In this document: positions 1 through 8,106 of the stretch, piece after piece
Numbering within the stretch: the first letter of the stretch is position 1
Layout of the letters: every line of letters starts with the position of its first letter
From: an uncultured Pseudoflavonifractor sp.
Lineage (GTDB): Bacteria > Bacillota > Clostridia > Oscillospirales > Oscillospiraceae
Reading direction: 5' to 3'
DNA length: 52,278 nucleotides
Assembly (NCBI GenBank): GCA_947425785.1
Contig: CANEAY010000014.1
Span: 1-52,278, forward strand
Translations under genes and position numbers: made by a program
Notes under the pieces: model-generated
Told to the model about the DNA's origin: nothing
Seen by the model: the letters and a program-made list of their open reading frames with translations, nothing else
Databases searched by the model: none

Positions 1-1807
1 AGGAGGTGGCCTCGTCCAAAATCATCACCGGGGGGTCGGCCACGGCGGCCCGGGCGATGGCCAGGAGCTGGCGCTGGCCCTGGCTGAGGTTGGCTCCGTC
101 CCCGGTGACCTGGGTCTGGTAGCCCTCGGGAAGGCGGCGGATGAAGGAGTGGGCCCCCGCCGTCTTGGCGGCGGCGATGCACTCTTCGTCGGTGGCCTCC
201 AGCCGGCCGTAGCGGATGTTCTCCATCACCGTGCCGGTGAAGAGGTGGGTGTCCTGAAGGACGGCTCCCAGGGAGCGGCGCAGGTCGTCCTTTTTGATCT
301 CCTTCACGTCGATGCCGCAGTAGGTGATGACGCCGCTGTCAATTTCATAGAAGCGGTTGATGAGGTTGGTGATGGTGGTCTTGCCCGCGCCGGTGGAGCC
401 CACGAAGGCGATCTTCTGGCCGGGGTTGGCGTAGACCGTCACGTCGCTGAGCACCCGCTTGCCGGGGACGTAGGAGAAGTCCACGTGCTGGAAGCGCACG
501 GCCCCGGTGAGCTCGGTGAGGTCGCAGTCGGGAAGCCGGGTGACGGCCCCCCGGACACGGTGGAGGCCCTGGGCCGGGTCGCCCTCCGGGTATTTCCAGG
601 CCCAGAGGTGGCCGGGAGTGCTTTCGGGGCACTCCACCAGGGCGTCGGTCTCGTCCTTTTGGCAGGAGACCAGCTGCATACGGCCGTTATGGGGCACCTT
701 CCAGGCCCAGCAGCCGGTGCGCTCCCCTTCCTTGGCGGGGGTGAGGGTGCCGTCGTCGGCCTTGTGGACGGCCACCAGGGTCACCTGGCCCTGGTCCATC
801 TCGGGCTGGGCGTCCATGACCTCAAAGATGCGCTCGGCGCCCGCCAGGGCGGAGAGGATGGTGGTGAGCTGCTGGGAAATTTGGTTCAGGGGCTGGGACA
901 CCTGCCGGGAGTAGTTGAGGTAGGTGGTGAAGCCGCCCAGGTCGAAGCCGCCGAAGATGGCCAGCAGGCCGCCCACCGCGGCGGTAGCGGCGTAGCCCAC
1001 GTGATTGAGGTTCATGGCCACGGGCATGACGGCGGTGGAGTAGAAGTGGGCCTTGGAGGCGGCCTGGCGGTAGTCGTCGTTGAGCTGGGCGAAGACGGCC
1101 TTGGCCTCCTCCTCGTGGGTGAAGGCCTTGACCACCTTCAGCCCCTCTATCATCTCCTGGATGTTGCCGTTGACCTTGCCCAGATTCTTCTGCTGTTCCC
1201 GGTAGTACTTCCGGGAGCGGCCGCCCAGGGCCTTGAAGATGGCCATGGTGAGGGCCAGGACGACCAGGGTGATGAGGAAGAGGATGGGGCTGATGAAGAT
1301 CATCATAGCCACCACGCCCACAAACATGAGGGCGGAGGAGAAGAGGGAGACCACCGACTGCTCCAGGGCTGTCTGGACATTGTCGGCGTCGTTGGTAAAC
1401 CGGCTCATCAGCTCCCCGTGGGGATGCTGGTCGTAGAAGGAGATGGGCAGGGCCTGGAGGGCGTCGAAGAGGTCACGGCGCAGGCGGTTGACCCCCTTCT
1501 GGGCCAGCACCGCCATGGTGGCGGACTGGGCATAGGTGGCCGCGATGCCCACCAGGTAGATGCCCAGCAGGGGCACCAGGGCCTTGAGAAGGTCGCCGGG
1601 GCCATGGAAGACCCCGCTCACCAGGTCGTTGATGAGGGGACGCATATAGTAGGAGCCGCCGATATTGGCTCCCACCGAGAGGAGAAGGCACAGCAGGACT
1701 GCCAGGAGGGGCAGCTTGCTCTGGGACAGGTAACCAAGCAGCCGCTTGACGGCGGCTTTGGTGTCCTTGGGCTTGGAGAAGCCCTTGTTTTTATGGGGGC
1801 CCGGCAT
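1..1807 (-). CDS. ABC exporter half-transporter, consensus-site subunit (C-terminus cut off)
   Basis: Fused permease-ATPase of the multidrug/lipid exporter class, expected to pair with the subunit encoded just upstream. The protein starts MPGPHKNKGFSK, has a six-helix membrane domain, a Q-rich signature (LSQGQRQLL) and a Walker B reading VMILDEATS right at the window edge. About 602 codons are visible; the H-loop and tail lie outside. Its start overlaps the previous stop (TGATG at 1805-1809), so translation is probably coupled. The catalytic Glu is present, in contrast to its partner, which fits a heterodimer with one active and one degenerate ATP site. The substrate cannot be told from sequence; drugs, peptides or lipids are all possible. 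Confidence 0.93.
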   Translation of the reverse strand, partial: MPGPHKNKGFSKPKDTKAAVKRLLGYLSQSKLPLLAVLLCLLLSVGANIGGSYYMRPLINDLVSGVFHGPGDLLKALVPLLGIYLVGIAATYAQSATMAVLAQKGVNRLRRDLFDALQALPISFYDQHPHGELMSRFTNDADNVQTALEQSVVSLFSSALMFVGVVAMMIFISPILFLITLVVLALTMAIFKALGGRSRKYYREQQKNLGKVNGNIQEMIEGLKVVKAFTHEEEAKAVFAQLNDDYRQAASKAHFYSTAVMPVAMNLNHVGYAATAAVGGLLAIFGGFDLGGFTTYLNYSRQVSQPLNQISQQLTTILSALAGAERIFEVMDAQPEMDQGQVTLVAVHKADDGTLTPAKEGERTGCWAWKVPHNGRMQLVSCQKDETDALVECPESTPGHLWAWKYPEGDPAQGLHRVRGAVTRLPDCDLTELTGAVRFQHVDFSYVPGKRVLSDVTVYANPGQKIAFVGSTGAGKTTITNLINRFYEIDSGVITYCGIDVKEIKKDDLRRSLGAVLQDTHLFTGTVMENIRYGRLEATDEECIAAAKTAGAHSFIRRLPEGYQTQVTGDGANLSQGQRQLLAIARAAVADPPVMILDEATS

Positions 1808-3546
1808 CAGTCGCTCACTCCTTCCTGCTGGGACTGGTAGATCTCCTGATAGACGGCGTTGGAGGCCATCAGCTCGTCATGGGAGCCGAGACCCACCACC
1901 GCCCCGTCGTCCAGCACCAATATCTTGTCGGCATAGCGCACCGAGGAGACCCGCTGGGCGATGATGATGACGGTGGTGCCCGCCAGGTTCTCGGCAAAGG
2001 AGGCGCGGATGGCGGCCTCGGTGGCGGAGTCCACGGCGGAGGTGGAGTCGTCCAGAATGAGGACGGCGGGCTTGCGCAGCATGGCCCGGGCGATGCACAG
2101 CCGCTGCTTCTGGCCGCCGGAGACGTTGACGCCCCCCTGCTCCAGCCTGGTGTCGAAGCCGTCGGGGAAGGACATGATGAAGTCATAGGCCTGGGCGTCC
2201 TTGGCGGCCTGGATCATGGCCTCTTCGGTGGCCTCCGGGTCGCCCCAGAGGAGGTTTTCCCGGATGGTGCCGGAGAAGAGGACGTTGTTTTGCAGCACCA
2301 TGCCGATGCGGGAACGCAGGACTTCAATGGGGTAGTCCCGCACGTCCATATCGTCCAGAAGCACCGCGCCGCCGGTGACGTCGTAGAACCGGGGGATCAG
2401 GTTCACCAGGGAGGACTTGCCCACGCCGGTGCCCCCCACCACCGCCAGAACCTGACCCGGCTGGGCGGTAAAACTGATGTGGGAGAGGACGTCATCCCCC
2501 GCACCGGCGGCCCGGTATTTAAAGCACACGTCCCGGAACTCCACCTTGCCCTTGGGCTGAGGCAGCTCCCGGCTGTGGCTTTCGGGGGCGTCCTGGATGT
2601 CGGGGTTGGTGTCCAGCACCTCTGTGATGCGGCGGCCGCAGGCGATGGAGCGGGAAATTTGCAGCAGGGACATGGCCACCATCATCACGCTCATTAAGAT
2701 TTGGAAGATGTAGTTGATGAAGGAGGAGAGGTCACCGTAGAGCATGGTGCCGGCCATGACCTGGCTGCCGCCCAGATAGAGCACCGCCAGGGTGGCCCCG
2801 TTGAGGGCCAGGGTCATGATGGGCATGATCATCACGATGCGCAGGGCCACGTTGACCCCTGCCTGGGTCAGGTCGTCGTTGGCCTTTTTGAACTTGGTCT
2901 TCTCGTACCCCACCCGGACAAAGGCCTTGACCACCCGCACCGCCACCAGGTTTTCCTGGACAGCGTTGTTAAGGCTGTCGATCCGCTGCTGGAGCACGCC
3001 GAAGAGCCGGTTGCACATGACCATGATGGCTCCCACGCCCAGCACCATCAGGGGGATGACCACCAGGAGCACCAGGGCCAGGGAGGCATTGATGGAGAAG
3101 GCCATGAAGAGGGCGGCAATGAGCATCACCGGGGCGCGGGTGATGATGCGCATACCCATGGTCACCGTCATCTGGATGGTGTTGACGTCGTTGGTCATCC
3201 GGGTGATGAGGGAGGCGGAGGAGAAGCGGTCAATGTCGGCAAAGGAGAAGTCCTGTATCTTCTGGAACATGGCGCCCCGCAGGTTGGCGCCGAAGCCCTG
3301 GCCGGCGATGGAGGCCGCTTTGGCCGACACCACGCCGCAGGCCATGCCCGCCACCGCCAGGGCCAGCATGGCGCCGCCCATGCGCAGGATGTGGCCCATG
3401 TCGCCGTTGGCAATGCCCACGTCTACGATGGAGGCCATGAGCCGGGGCATGATGATCTCACAGATGACCTCCAAAACCACCAGCACGGGGGCCAGAAGGG
3501 CCCACTTTTCATAGGGCCTGATGTAGACTGCCAGCCGTTTTACCAT
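1807..3546 (-). CDS. ABC exporter half-transporter, degenerate-site subunit
   Basis: A 579-residue permease-ATPase. Membrane helices fill roughly residues 15-310. The nucleotide-binding domain has Walker A GGTGVGKS (371-378), signature VSGGQ (about 475-479) and Walker B LILDD (496-500). Two catalytic positions depart from consensus: Asp500 stands where the catalytic Glu belongs, and the switch His is Gln (IIIAQR, about 527-532). This pattern is known from heterodimeric exporters such as TM287/288 and BmrCD, where one ATP site is non-hydrolysing. The start codon overlaps the marR stop (TGATG) and the stop overlaps the next subunit's start, so the three genes form one coupled operon. Regulation by the MarR protein is inferred from position. 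Confidence 0.95.
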   Translation of the reverse strand: MVKRLAVYIRPYEKWALLAPVLVVLEVICEIIMPRLMASIVDVGIANGDMGHILRMGGAMLALAVAGMACGVVSAKAASIAGQGFGANLRGAMFQKIQDFSFADIDRFSSASLITRMTNDVNTIQMTVTMGMRIITRAPVMLIAALFMAFSINASLALVLLVVIPLMVLGVGAIMVMCNRLFGVLQQRIDSLNNAVQENLVAVRVVKAFVRVGYEKTKFKKANDDLTQAGVNVALRIVMIMPIMTLALNGATLAVLYLGGSQVMAGTMLYGDLSSFINYIFQILMSVMMVAMSLLQISRSIACGRRITEVLDTNPDIQDAPESHSRELPQPKGKVEFRDVCFKYRAAGAGDDVLSHISFTAQPGQVLAVVGGTGVGKSSLVNLIPRFYDVTGGAVLLDDMDVRDYPIEVLRSRIGMVLQNNVLFSGTIRENLLWGDPEATEEAMIQAAKDAQAYDFIMSFPDGFDTRLEQGGVNVSGGQKQRLCIARAMLRKPAVLILDDSTSAVDSATEAAIRASFAENLAGTTVIIIAQRVSSVRYADKILVLDDGAVVGLGSHDELMASNAVYQEIYQSQQEGVSD

Positions 3547-4028
3547 CAGTGCTCACCTTCCTTTCCTTCGGGACAGAATGGGGGCGGCTGGGTGCCGCCC
3601 AGATTTTTGGCCATGCGCGCCAGGAAGCCGCCCAGCTGCCGGGCCTCCTCCGGGGTGAAGCCGAGGAGCATTCTCTCGTCTACCGCCCGGAAGCTCTCCG
3701 TGCACAGCTGTACCGCCTCTCTGCCCTTTTCGGTGAGGGAGACCCGGTTGCGCCGGGCGTCCCGCTCATCGGCGGCGCGCGCCACGTAGCCGTCCCGCTC
3801 CAGCGCCTTCAGGGAGACGGCCACTGTGGCGGGGGAAAGCTCCATCTGCCGGGCCACGTCCCGCTGTGACCAAGGGCGGCCGCCGGCCTCGGCATGGAGC
3901 AGGGTCACCAGCAGCCAGGGGGCGCTCAGGTCGGCCAGGCCCCGGCCGGCCAGCTCCTCTGATACCCGCCGCTTGTGGGCGTGGTGAAGACCGTGGAAGA
4001 GGGCGCTGGGCTCGTCCTTATGGTACAT
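3546..4028 (-). CDS. MarR-family transcriptional regulator of the ABC exporter operon
   Basis: A 160-residue winged-helix regulator beginning MYHKDEPSALFHG. The HTH region is around WSQRDVARQMELSPATVAVSLKAL and the wing around ARAADERDARRNRVSLTEKG, a typical MarR layout. I chose the ATG at 4028 because AAGGAG lies 9 bases upstream; an in-frame ATG at 4073 lies inside the putative operator and has no good ribosome site. It is first in the operon and its stop overlaps the exporter start. Such regulators usually repress their own operon and release DNA on binding a small ligand; that role is inferred here. Confidence 0.93.
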   Translation of the reverse strand: MYHKDEPSALFHGLHHAHKRRVSEELAGRGLADLSAPWLLVTLLHAEAGGRPWSQRDVARQMELSPATVAVSLKALERDGYVARAADERDARRNRVSLTEKGREAVQLCTESFRAVDERMLLGFTPEEARQLGGFLARMAKNLGGTQPPPFCPEGKEGEH

Positions 4029-4050
4029 AAATATCATCTCCTTGGGAAAC

Positions 4051-4075
4051 GTTCGTATATTTATCGTTCGCATAT
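4051..4075. promoter_or_regulatory. putative MarR operator, two direct repeats
   Basis: GTTCGTATAT (4051-4060) and GTTCGCATAT (4066-4075) are near-identical direct repeats, 15 bases start to start. They lie just downstream of the marR -10 box and before its ribosome site, a natural autorepression position. That the MarR protein binds here is inference. Confidence 0.55.
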
Positions 4076-4087
4076 TGACAATTTGGG

Positions 4088-4116
4088 AGTATACTCTTTT
4101 TCTATGTAGAAGTCAA
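4088..4116 (-). promoter_or_regulatory. sigma-A promoter of the marR-ABC operon
   Basis: On the minus strand TTGACT (4111-4116), a 17-base spacer and TATACT (4088-4093). It diverges from the lexA promoter. Confidence 0.8.
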
Positions 4117-4137
4117 GGGAAAATTGTAAACAATTTT

Positions 4138-4151
4138 AGAACAAACGTTTG
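4138..4151. promoter_or_regulatory. SOS (LexA) box upstream of lexA
   Basis: AGAACAAACGTTTG matches the Gram-positive LexA consensus CGAACRNRYGTTYG at 13 of 14 positions (only the first differs). It overlaps the lexA -35 box by three bases, as expected for autorepression. Confidence 0.8.
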
Positions 4152-4177
4152 ACAAAATGGGGCGGGTATGTTATGAT
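4149..4177 (+). promoter_or_regulatory. sigma-A promoter of lexA
   Basis: TTGACA (4149-4154), 17-base spacer, TATGAT (4172-4177). The SOS box overlaps its -35. Confidence 0.85.
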
Positions 4178-4204
4178 ACAACTATCAATAAAGGAGGGAT
4201 CCCT

Positions 4205-4816
4205 ATGCCCGAGCCTTTGACGTCCAAGCAGGCGGAGATCTATGACTTTATCCTCCAATACACCAGGGAGCACGGCTATCCCCCCTCGGTGCGGGAGATC
4301 GGCGCGGCGGTGAACCTGAAAAGTCCCTCCACCGTCCACTTCCACATGAAAAAGCTGGAGGCGGAGGGCTATATCCAGAAGGCCGACGGCAAGACCCGGG
4401 CCATCTCCCTGCCCATGGAGGCGGTGGCGGAGGAGATGGATCCGCAGCGGGACCGGGTGCCCCTGGTGGGCAGCGTGGCCGCCGGCAGCCCCATCCTGGC
4501 GGAGGAGAACGTGGAGGAGTACCTGACCTTCGACACCGGCGGGCGCACCGGGGAGCACTTTGCCTTGAAGGTGCGGGGCGAGTCCATGCTCTACGCGGGC
4601 ATCCTCCCCGACGACCTGGTGGTGGTCCACCGGCAGGAGAGCTTCCGCAATGGAGATATCGTGGTGGCCCTCTTTGAGGACGAGGCCACAGTGAAGACCT
4701 ACCATATGGAGCGGGGGCATCTGTGGCTCCTGCCGGAGAACCCGGAATATGAGCCCATCGACGGCGAGGGCTGTGCCCTGCTGGGCCGGGTGGTGGCCGT
4801 TTTGCGGCGGTATTAA
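4205..4816 (+). CDS. lexA: LexA SOS repressor / autoprotease
   Basis: A 203-residue repressor of the DNA-damage response. The N-terminal winged HTH spans about residues 1-65 (TSKQAEIYDFI, PPSVREIG, SPSTVHFHMKKLE). The cleavage bond is Ala93-Gly94 (SVAAGSP). The catalytic dyad is Ser127 (GESM) and Lys164 (TVKTY). ATG at 4205 follows AAGGAGGG; an upstream in-frame ATG at 4157 overlaps the promoter and is not used. RecA filaments should trigger self-cleavage and induction. An SOS box sits on its own promoter, so it is autoregulated. The other genes in the window show no equally good SOS box. Confidence 0.98.
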   Translation: MPEPLTSKQAEIYDFILQYTREHGYPPSVREIGAAVNLKSPSTVHFHMKKLEAEGYIQKADGKTRAISLPMEAVAEEMDPQRDRVPLVGSVAAGSPILAEENVEEYLTFDTGGRTGEHFALKVRGESMLYAGILPDDLVVVHRQESFRNGDIVVALFEDEATVKTYHMERGHLWLLPENPEYEPIDGEGCALLGRVVAVLRRY

Positions 4817-4832
4817 AAGGGAAAACAGAGCA

Positions 4833-4865
4833 AAAAGAGGCCCGGGACTCCGGGCCTCTTTTTTG
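4833..4865 (+). terminator. intrinsic terminator after lexA
   Basis: GC stem GAGGCCCG...CGGGCCTC flanked by an A-run and a T-run, 17 bases after the lexA stop. Confidence 0.9.
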
Positions 4866-4875
4866 ACGTTCTTTT

Positions 4876-4892
4876 GTTACAGTTTTATTACA
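4876..4892 (-). promoter_or_regulatory. candidate WalR box upstream of the M23 hydrolase
   Basis: Read on the minus strand: TGTAAT, five bases, TGTAAC. This fits the published WalR (YycF) consensus TGTWAH-N5-TGTWAH exactly. It lies about 110 bases upstream of the hydrolase -35 box, in a 331-base gap (4817-5147) that otherwise holds the lexA terminator, the promoter and repeats listed below. Function is inferred. Confidence 0.45.
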
Positions 4893-5004
4893 ATTTTGCC
4901 AAATGGGGGGACTTATTTCGTTTTTGACACCGGGGCACTACCACAATATATAGGATCAGAAGGACTTTTGCTTGTCAAAAATAACTGAAAACCGGGAAAA
5001 AGCC

Positions 5005-5033
5005 TTGACGGATGGACAAAAAGCGAGTATGAT
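5005..5033 (+). promoter_or_regulatory. sigma-A promoter of the M23 hydrolase gene
   Basis: TTGACG (5005-5010), 17-base spacer, TATGAT (5028-5033). Confidence 0.8.
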
Positions 5034-5039
5034 TACCTT

Positions 5040-5065
5040 TGTAACCATTTGTAACTATTTGTTTC
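5040..5065 (+). repeat. TGTAAC direct repeats just downstream of the promoter
   Basis: TGTAAC at 5040 and 5050 and a degenerate copy (TGTTTC) at 5060, exactly 10 bases apart, i.e. about one helical turn; another TGTAAC lies at 5094-5099. The spacing differs by one base from the WalR consensus, so they may be WalR-like or bind something else. Confidence 0.5.
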
Positions 5066-5147
5066 TCTCTCGTAACTGACTGGTAATATACCTGTAACAT
5101 GGAGAGAAATTCACCAGAAAGTTCCTAAGGAAAGAAGGTTTTCTCCC

Positions 5148-6617
5148 GTGGATGAGATCCTGCGGTATCCCCATACGGCGCCCGCACCTGCCCCGGCAGA
5201 GACCAGGGAAGCCCACGGCTGGCATTTGCCCAGCCTGTCTCTCCCTAAAATCAAATTTCCTGAGTTTACCCAACGCCGCTCCCCTCTGGATGTGGCCGTG
5301 TTCCTTACCGTGGCCCTCTCTGTGGCCACTGCCGGTATCGCCAGCCATGTCTACTGCCCGGCCTACCAGGTCTCGGTGGACGGCGTTGACCTGGGCGTGG
5401 TCAGCTCCTACAAGAGCGTGGAGCGGGCTGTGGAGCGGGTAGAGGCCCGGGCGGGGAGCATCCTGGGCCGGGAATATACTCTGGAGCAGAACGTGGAGTT
5501 TGAGTTCCAGCTGGCCCAGAAGGACGAGCTGATGGCGGTCTCCAGCGTGGAGACCTACCTCTTCGACCAGATCGGCGAGGTGATGAAGACTTCGGTGCTG
5601 ACGGTGAACGGCAAGATGCTGGGCGCCGCCGACGATCACGAGGCCCTCACCGCCATGCTGGATTCCATCAAGGCTCCCTATGTCACGGCCAATACCGTCT
5701 CCGCCGAGTTTGTGGAGCCGGTGGTGGTGACCCGGGAGTACACCGCCACCACCGCCCTGCGGGAGATCGCCGTCATGCGGGAGGCCCTCACCGCCAACAG
5801 CATGGAGCGGGTGGATTACAGCGTTCAGCCCGGCGAGACCTTCTCCGGCATCGCTAAGAGCCACGGCATGACCATGGATGAGCTCCAGCTGCTCAACCCC
5901 GGCATCGACATCAACAACCTGATGGTGGGCCAGACACTCACCCTCAGCCAGGCCGTCCCCTTCCTCTCTGTGAAGACGGTGGACAATGTGACCTACGACG
6001 GCCCTGTGGCCTACGGGGTGGAGGAAGTGCCCGACGACAGTATCTACCAGGGCTACTCCAAGGTGCTCATCCCCGGCGTGGAGGGCTGGGCCACCTATAA
6101 CGCCGATGTGACCAGCCTCAACGGCGTGGAACAGATCCGGGTCATCAACAGCACGGAAGTTCACGTTCAGCCCACCACCCAGGTGGTGGCTGTGGGCACC
6201 AAGCCCCGGCCCAAGACCATGGCCACCGGCCAGTTCCAGTGGCCTCTGTACGGACGGATCAACTCCTCCTACGGTTCCCGGTATATCTTCGGCTCCTACT
6301 CCTTCCACACCGGGTTGGACATCGCCGGCTCCTACGGCGCGCCCATCGCCGCCGCTGACGGCGGACGGGTCACCTTCGCCGGTACGGGCTCGGGCAGCTA
6401 CTGGAGCTACGGTAACTATGTGGTCATCGATCACGAAAACGGCCTTCAGACCATCTACGCCCACTGCTCCAGCCTCAATGTCCGCACCGGTGAGCGGGTG
6501 TACAAGGGCCAGATCATCGGCAAGGTGGGCGCCACCGGCCGGGCCACCGGCAACCACTGCCACTTCCAGGTCAAGCTCAACGGCGAGACGGTGAACCCCT
6601 ACAACTACCTGCCCTGA
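5148..6617 (+). CDS. membrane-anchored M23 peptidoglycan endopeptidase with LysM and G5 domains
   Basis: A 489-residue cell-wall hydrolase. A membrane anchor lies at about 48-68, followed by an extracytoplasmic region (to about 220), LysM (about 224-268; VQPGETFSGIAKSHGMTMDEL), a G5 domain (about 271-353) and a C-terminal M23 zinc peptidase (about 367-489). Zinc and catalytic residues are visible: His387 and Asp391 (HTGLD), His439 (YAHC), and His470/His472 (HCHF). The start is GTG at 5148, with AAGAAGG about 10 bases upstream; the only nearby upstream ATG runs into a stop. It likely trims peptidoglycan cross-links during growth. Upstream TGTAAC-type elements suggest WalR control. It stands alone between two terminators. 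Confidence 0.95.
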   Translation: MDEILRYPHTAPAPAPAETREAHGWHLPSLSLPKIKFPEFTQRRSPLDVAVFLTVALSVATAGIASHVYCPAYQVSVDGVDLGVVSSYKSVERAVERVEARAGSILGREYTLEQNVEFEFQLAQKDELMAVSSVETYLFDQIGEVMKTSVLTVNGKMLGAADDHEALTAMLDSIKAPYVTANTVSAEFVEPVVVTREYTATTALREIAVMREALTANSMERVDYSVQPGETFSGIAKSHGMTMDELQLLNPGIDINNLMVGQTLTLSQAVPFLSVKTVDNVTYDGPVAYGVEEVPDDSIYQGYSKVLIPGVEGWATYNADVTSLNGVEQIRVINSTEVHVQPTTQVVAVGTKPRPKTMATGQFQWPLYGRINSSYGSRYIFGSYSFHTGLDIAGSYGAPIAAADGGRVTFAGTGSGSYWSYGNYVVIDHENGLQTIYAHCSSLNVRTGERVYKGQIIGKVGATGRATGNHCHFQVKLNGETVNPYNYLP

Positions 6618-6624
6618 AGAGAAT

Positions 6625-6658
6625 GAAAAAAGAGCGGCGCCGCGCGCCGCTCTTTTTT
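6625..6658 (+). terminator. intrinsic terminator after the M23 gene
   Basis: A-run, stem GAGCGGCGC/GCGCCGCTC, T-run; begins 7 bases after the stop. Confidence 0.9.
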
Positions 6659-6659
6659 A

Positions 6660-6688
6660 TTGCGCTTTTTCCGGCGTTGGGGTATAAT
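6660..6688 (+). promoter_or_regulatory. sigma-A promoter of darA-holB-ricT
   Basis: TTGCGC (6660-6665), 17-base spacer, TATAAT (6683-6688), directly after the preceding terminator. Confidence 0.75.
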
Positions 6689-6735
6689 ATATCATCAGAG
6701 GTATAGTATTTGTCATACCTTTATCAGAGAGAACT

Positions 6736-6758
6736 CCGGCGGAGTGTGTGTCCGCCGG
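6736..6758 (+). promoter_or_regulatory. leader hairpin just before the darA ribosome site
   Basis: CCGGCGGA (6736-6743) pairs perfectly with TCCGCCGG (6751-6758) around a GTGTGTG loop, three bases before AGGAGG. No T-run follows, so it is not a terminator. It could protect the mRNA 5' end or modulate initiation. Confidence 0.45.
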
Positions 6759-6774
6759 CCCAGGAGGGATATCC

Positions 6775-7098
6775 ATGAAGCTGATCCTTGCCATCATCAA
6801 CCGGGACGACGCCGGGGCCGTGACCCAAAACCTGACCCGGAGGGGCTTCTCCTCCACCAAGCTGGCCACCACCGGCGGCTTCCTCATGGCGGGCAACGCC
6901 ACCATTCTGGTGGGCGTGGACGCCGAGAAGGTGCAGGAGGTCATTGACATTATCAAGGAGCATTCCCACTCCCGCAAGCAGATGATCCCCACCACCATGG
7001 AGATGAATTACGGCTACTGCCCCTCCATGCCTGTGGAGGTCACTGTGGGCGGCGCCACCATCTTTGTGGTGGACATCGAGCGCTTTGAGCGGGTCTGA
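6775..7098 (+). CDS. darA: PII-like cyclic-di-AMP receptor (DarA/PstA family)
   Basis: A 107-residue cytosolic protein of the DUF970/YaaQ family, a trimeric PII-like fold that binds c-di-AMP. Recognisable stretches are MKLILAIINRDDAG at the start, the T-loop region around RRGFSSTKLATTGGFL, and the C-terminal VEVTVGGATIFVVDIERF. Start at 6775 follows AGGAGGGATATCC. One base separates its stop from holB, the same neighbourhood as yaaQ-yaaR-holB-yaaT in Bacillus, but without yaaR. What it signals to is not settled even in model species. Confidence 0.95.
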   Translation: MKLILAIINRDDAGAVTQNLTRRGFSSTKLATTGGFLMAGNATILVGVDAEKVQEVIDIIKEHSHSRKQMIPTTMEMNYGYCPSMPVEVTVGGATIFVVDIERFERV

Positions 7099-7099
7099 T

Positions 7100-8074
7100 A
7101 TGCTGTTGGACACCCTGGCGGGCAACGCCGCCCTGAAGGAGCAGCTCTCCGCCCGGATGAAGGGGCGGGGGCTGAGCCACGCCTACCTTATCAGCGGGCC
7201 GGAGGGCTCCGGCAAGCGGACGCTGGCCCGGCTGCTCTCCGCCGCCATGGTCTGCACCGGCGCCCAGGCTCCCTGCGGGACTTGTCCCGGCTGCAGGAAG
7301 ACCATGGGGGGCATCCACCCCGACGTGATCTGGGCCGGGGAGGAGGGCAAGGGCCTTACCGTGAACCAGGCCCGGGAGCTTCGCACCGACGCCTATGTCC
7401 GCCCCAACGAGGGGGAGCGGAAGGTCTATATCATCCAAAACGCCCAGGCTATGAACGCCGCGGCCCAAAACGCCCTTTTGAAGCTGCTGGAGGAGGGGCC
7501 TGCCTACGCCGCCTTCCTTTTGCTCACCGACAACCCCGGGGCAGTGCTCACCACCATCCGCTCCCGGTGCGAGGCTTTGAAGCTCTCCCCTGTCTCCCCC
7601 AAGGAGGCGGAGGACTATCTGCTCCGCCGCTATTCGGACAAGCCCCCGGAGGAGGTACACCAGAAGGCCGCCGCCTGCGGCGGCATCCTGGGCCGGGCGG
7701 TGAGGGAGCTGGAGGGCCAGGGGGACGACGCCGTCCAGGCCGGGGGCCGCACGTTGCTGGCTTTGCTGGCCAAGGGGGACGAGCTATCCATGGCGGAGTG
7801 GTGCGTGACCCTGGAAAAGTGGGACAGGGAGAGCATGGGGCGGCTCCTTGCCCGGGCCCAGCTCTTGCTCCGGGACGCCCTGGTGACCCAGGGGGGGGGC
7901 AAGGCCATCTCCGGCGGCGAGGACGCCGCCGCGGTATTGAGGGCCGCCCAGCTCCCCGCCAAGCGGCTCCTCTCCGCCGTCGACACGGTGGAACAGCTCT
8001 GCGCCGCCGTCCAGTTCAACGTCAGCTCCGCCCATCTGGCCGGGGCCCTGTGTGCCCGGCTGTATACCCCCTGA
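7100..8074 (+). CDS. holB: DNA polymerase III subunit delta-prime
   Basis: A 324-residue clamp-loader subunit that, with DnaX and HolA, loads the sliding clamp at primed DNA. It has the P-loop-like GPEGSGKRT, a four-Cys zinc module (C-x6-C-x2-C-x2-C in CTGAQAPCGTCPGC), and the sensor-like stretch LLTDNPGAVLTTIRSRCEAL. In the P-loop the Ser/Thr after Lys is Arg, as is common in delta-prime proteins, which do not drive ATP hydrolysis. The ATG at 7100 begins one base after darA's stop, so translation is probably coupled. Continuous with ricT 32 bases downstream. Confidence 0.96.
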   Translation: MLLDTLAGNAALKEQLSARMKGRGLSHAYLISGPEGSGKRTLARLLSAAMVCTGAQAPCGTCPGCRKTMGGIHPDVIWAGEEGKGLTVNQARELRTDAYVRPNEGERKVYIIQNAQAMNAAAQNALLKLLEEGPAYAAFLLLTDNPGAVLTTIRSRCEALKLSPVSPKEAEDYLLRRYSDKPPEEVHQKAAACGGILGRAVRELEGQGDDAVQAGGRTLLALLAKGDELSMAEWCVTLEKWDRESMGRLLARAQLLLRDALVTQGGGKAISGGEDAAAVLRAAQLPAKRLLSAVDTVEQLCAAVQFNVSSAHLAGALCARLYTP

Positions 8075-8106
8075 TACATCCATCTTCATGTTTGGAGGCA
8101 ACTTCC

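Noticed and set aside
149-1840. Long plus-strand open frame opposite the first ABC gene
   Set aside because: Antisense artefact; the minus strand encodes a recognisable ABC transporter.
5055-6563. Minus-strand open frame across the M23 gene
   Set aside because: His/Gly/Ala-rich shadow; the plus strand has promoter, ribosome site and M23 motifs.
7282-8106. Frame-open extension upstream of ricT through holB
   Set aside because: It overlaps holB in another frame; the ricT start at 8107 has its own ribosome site and matches family N-termini.
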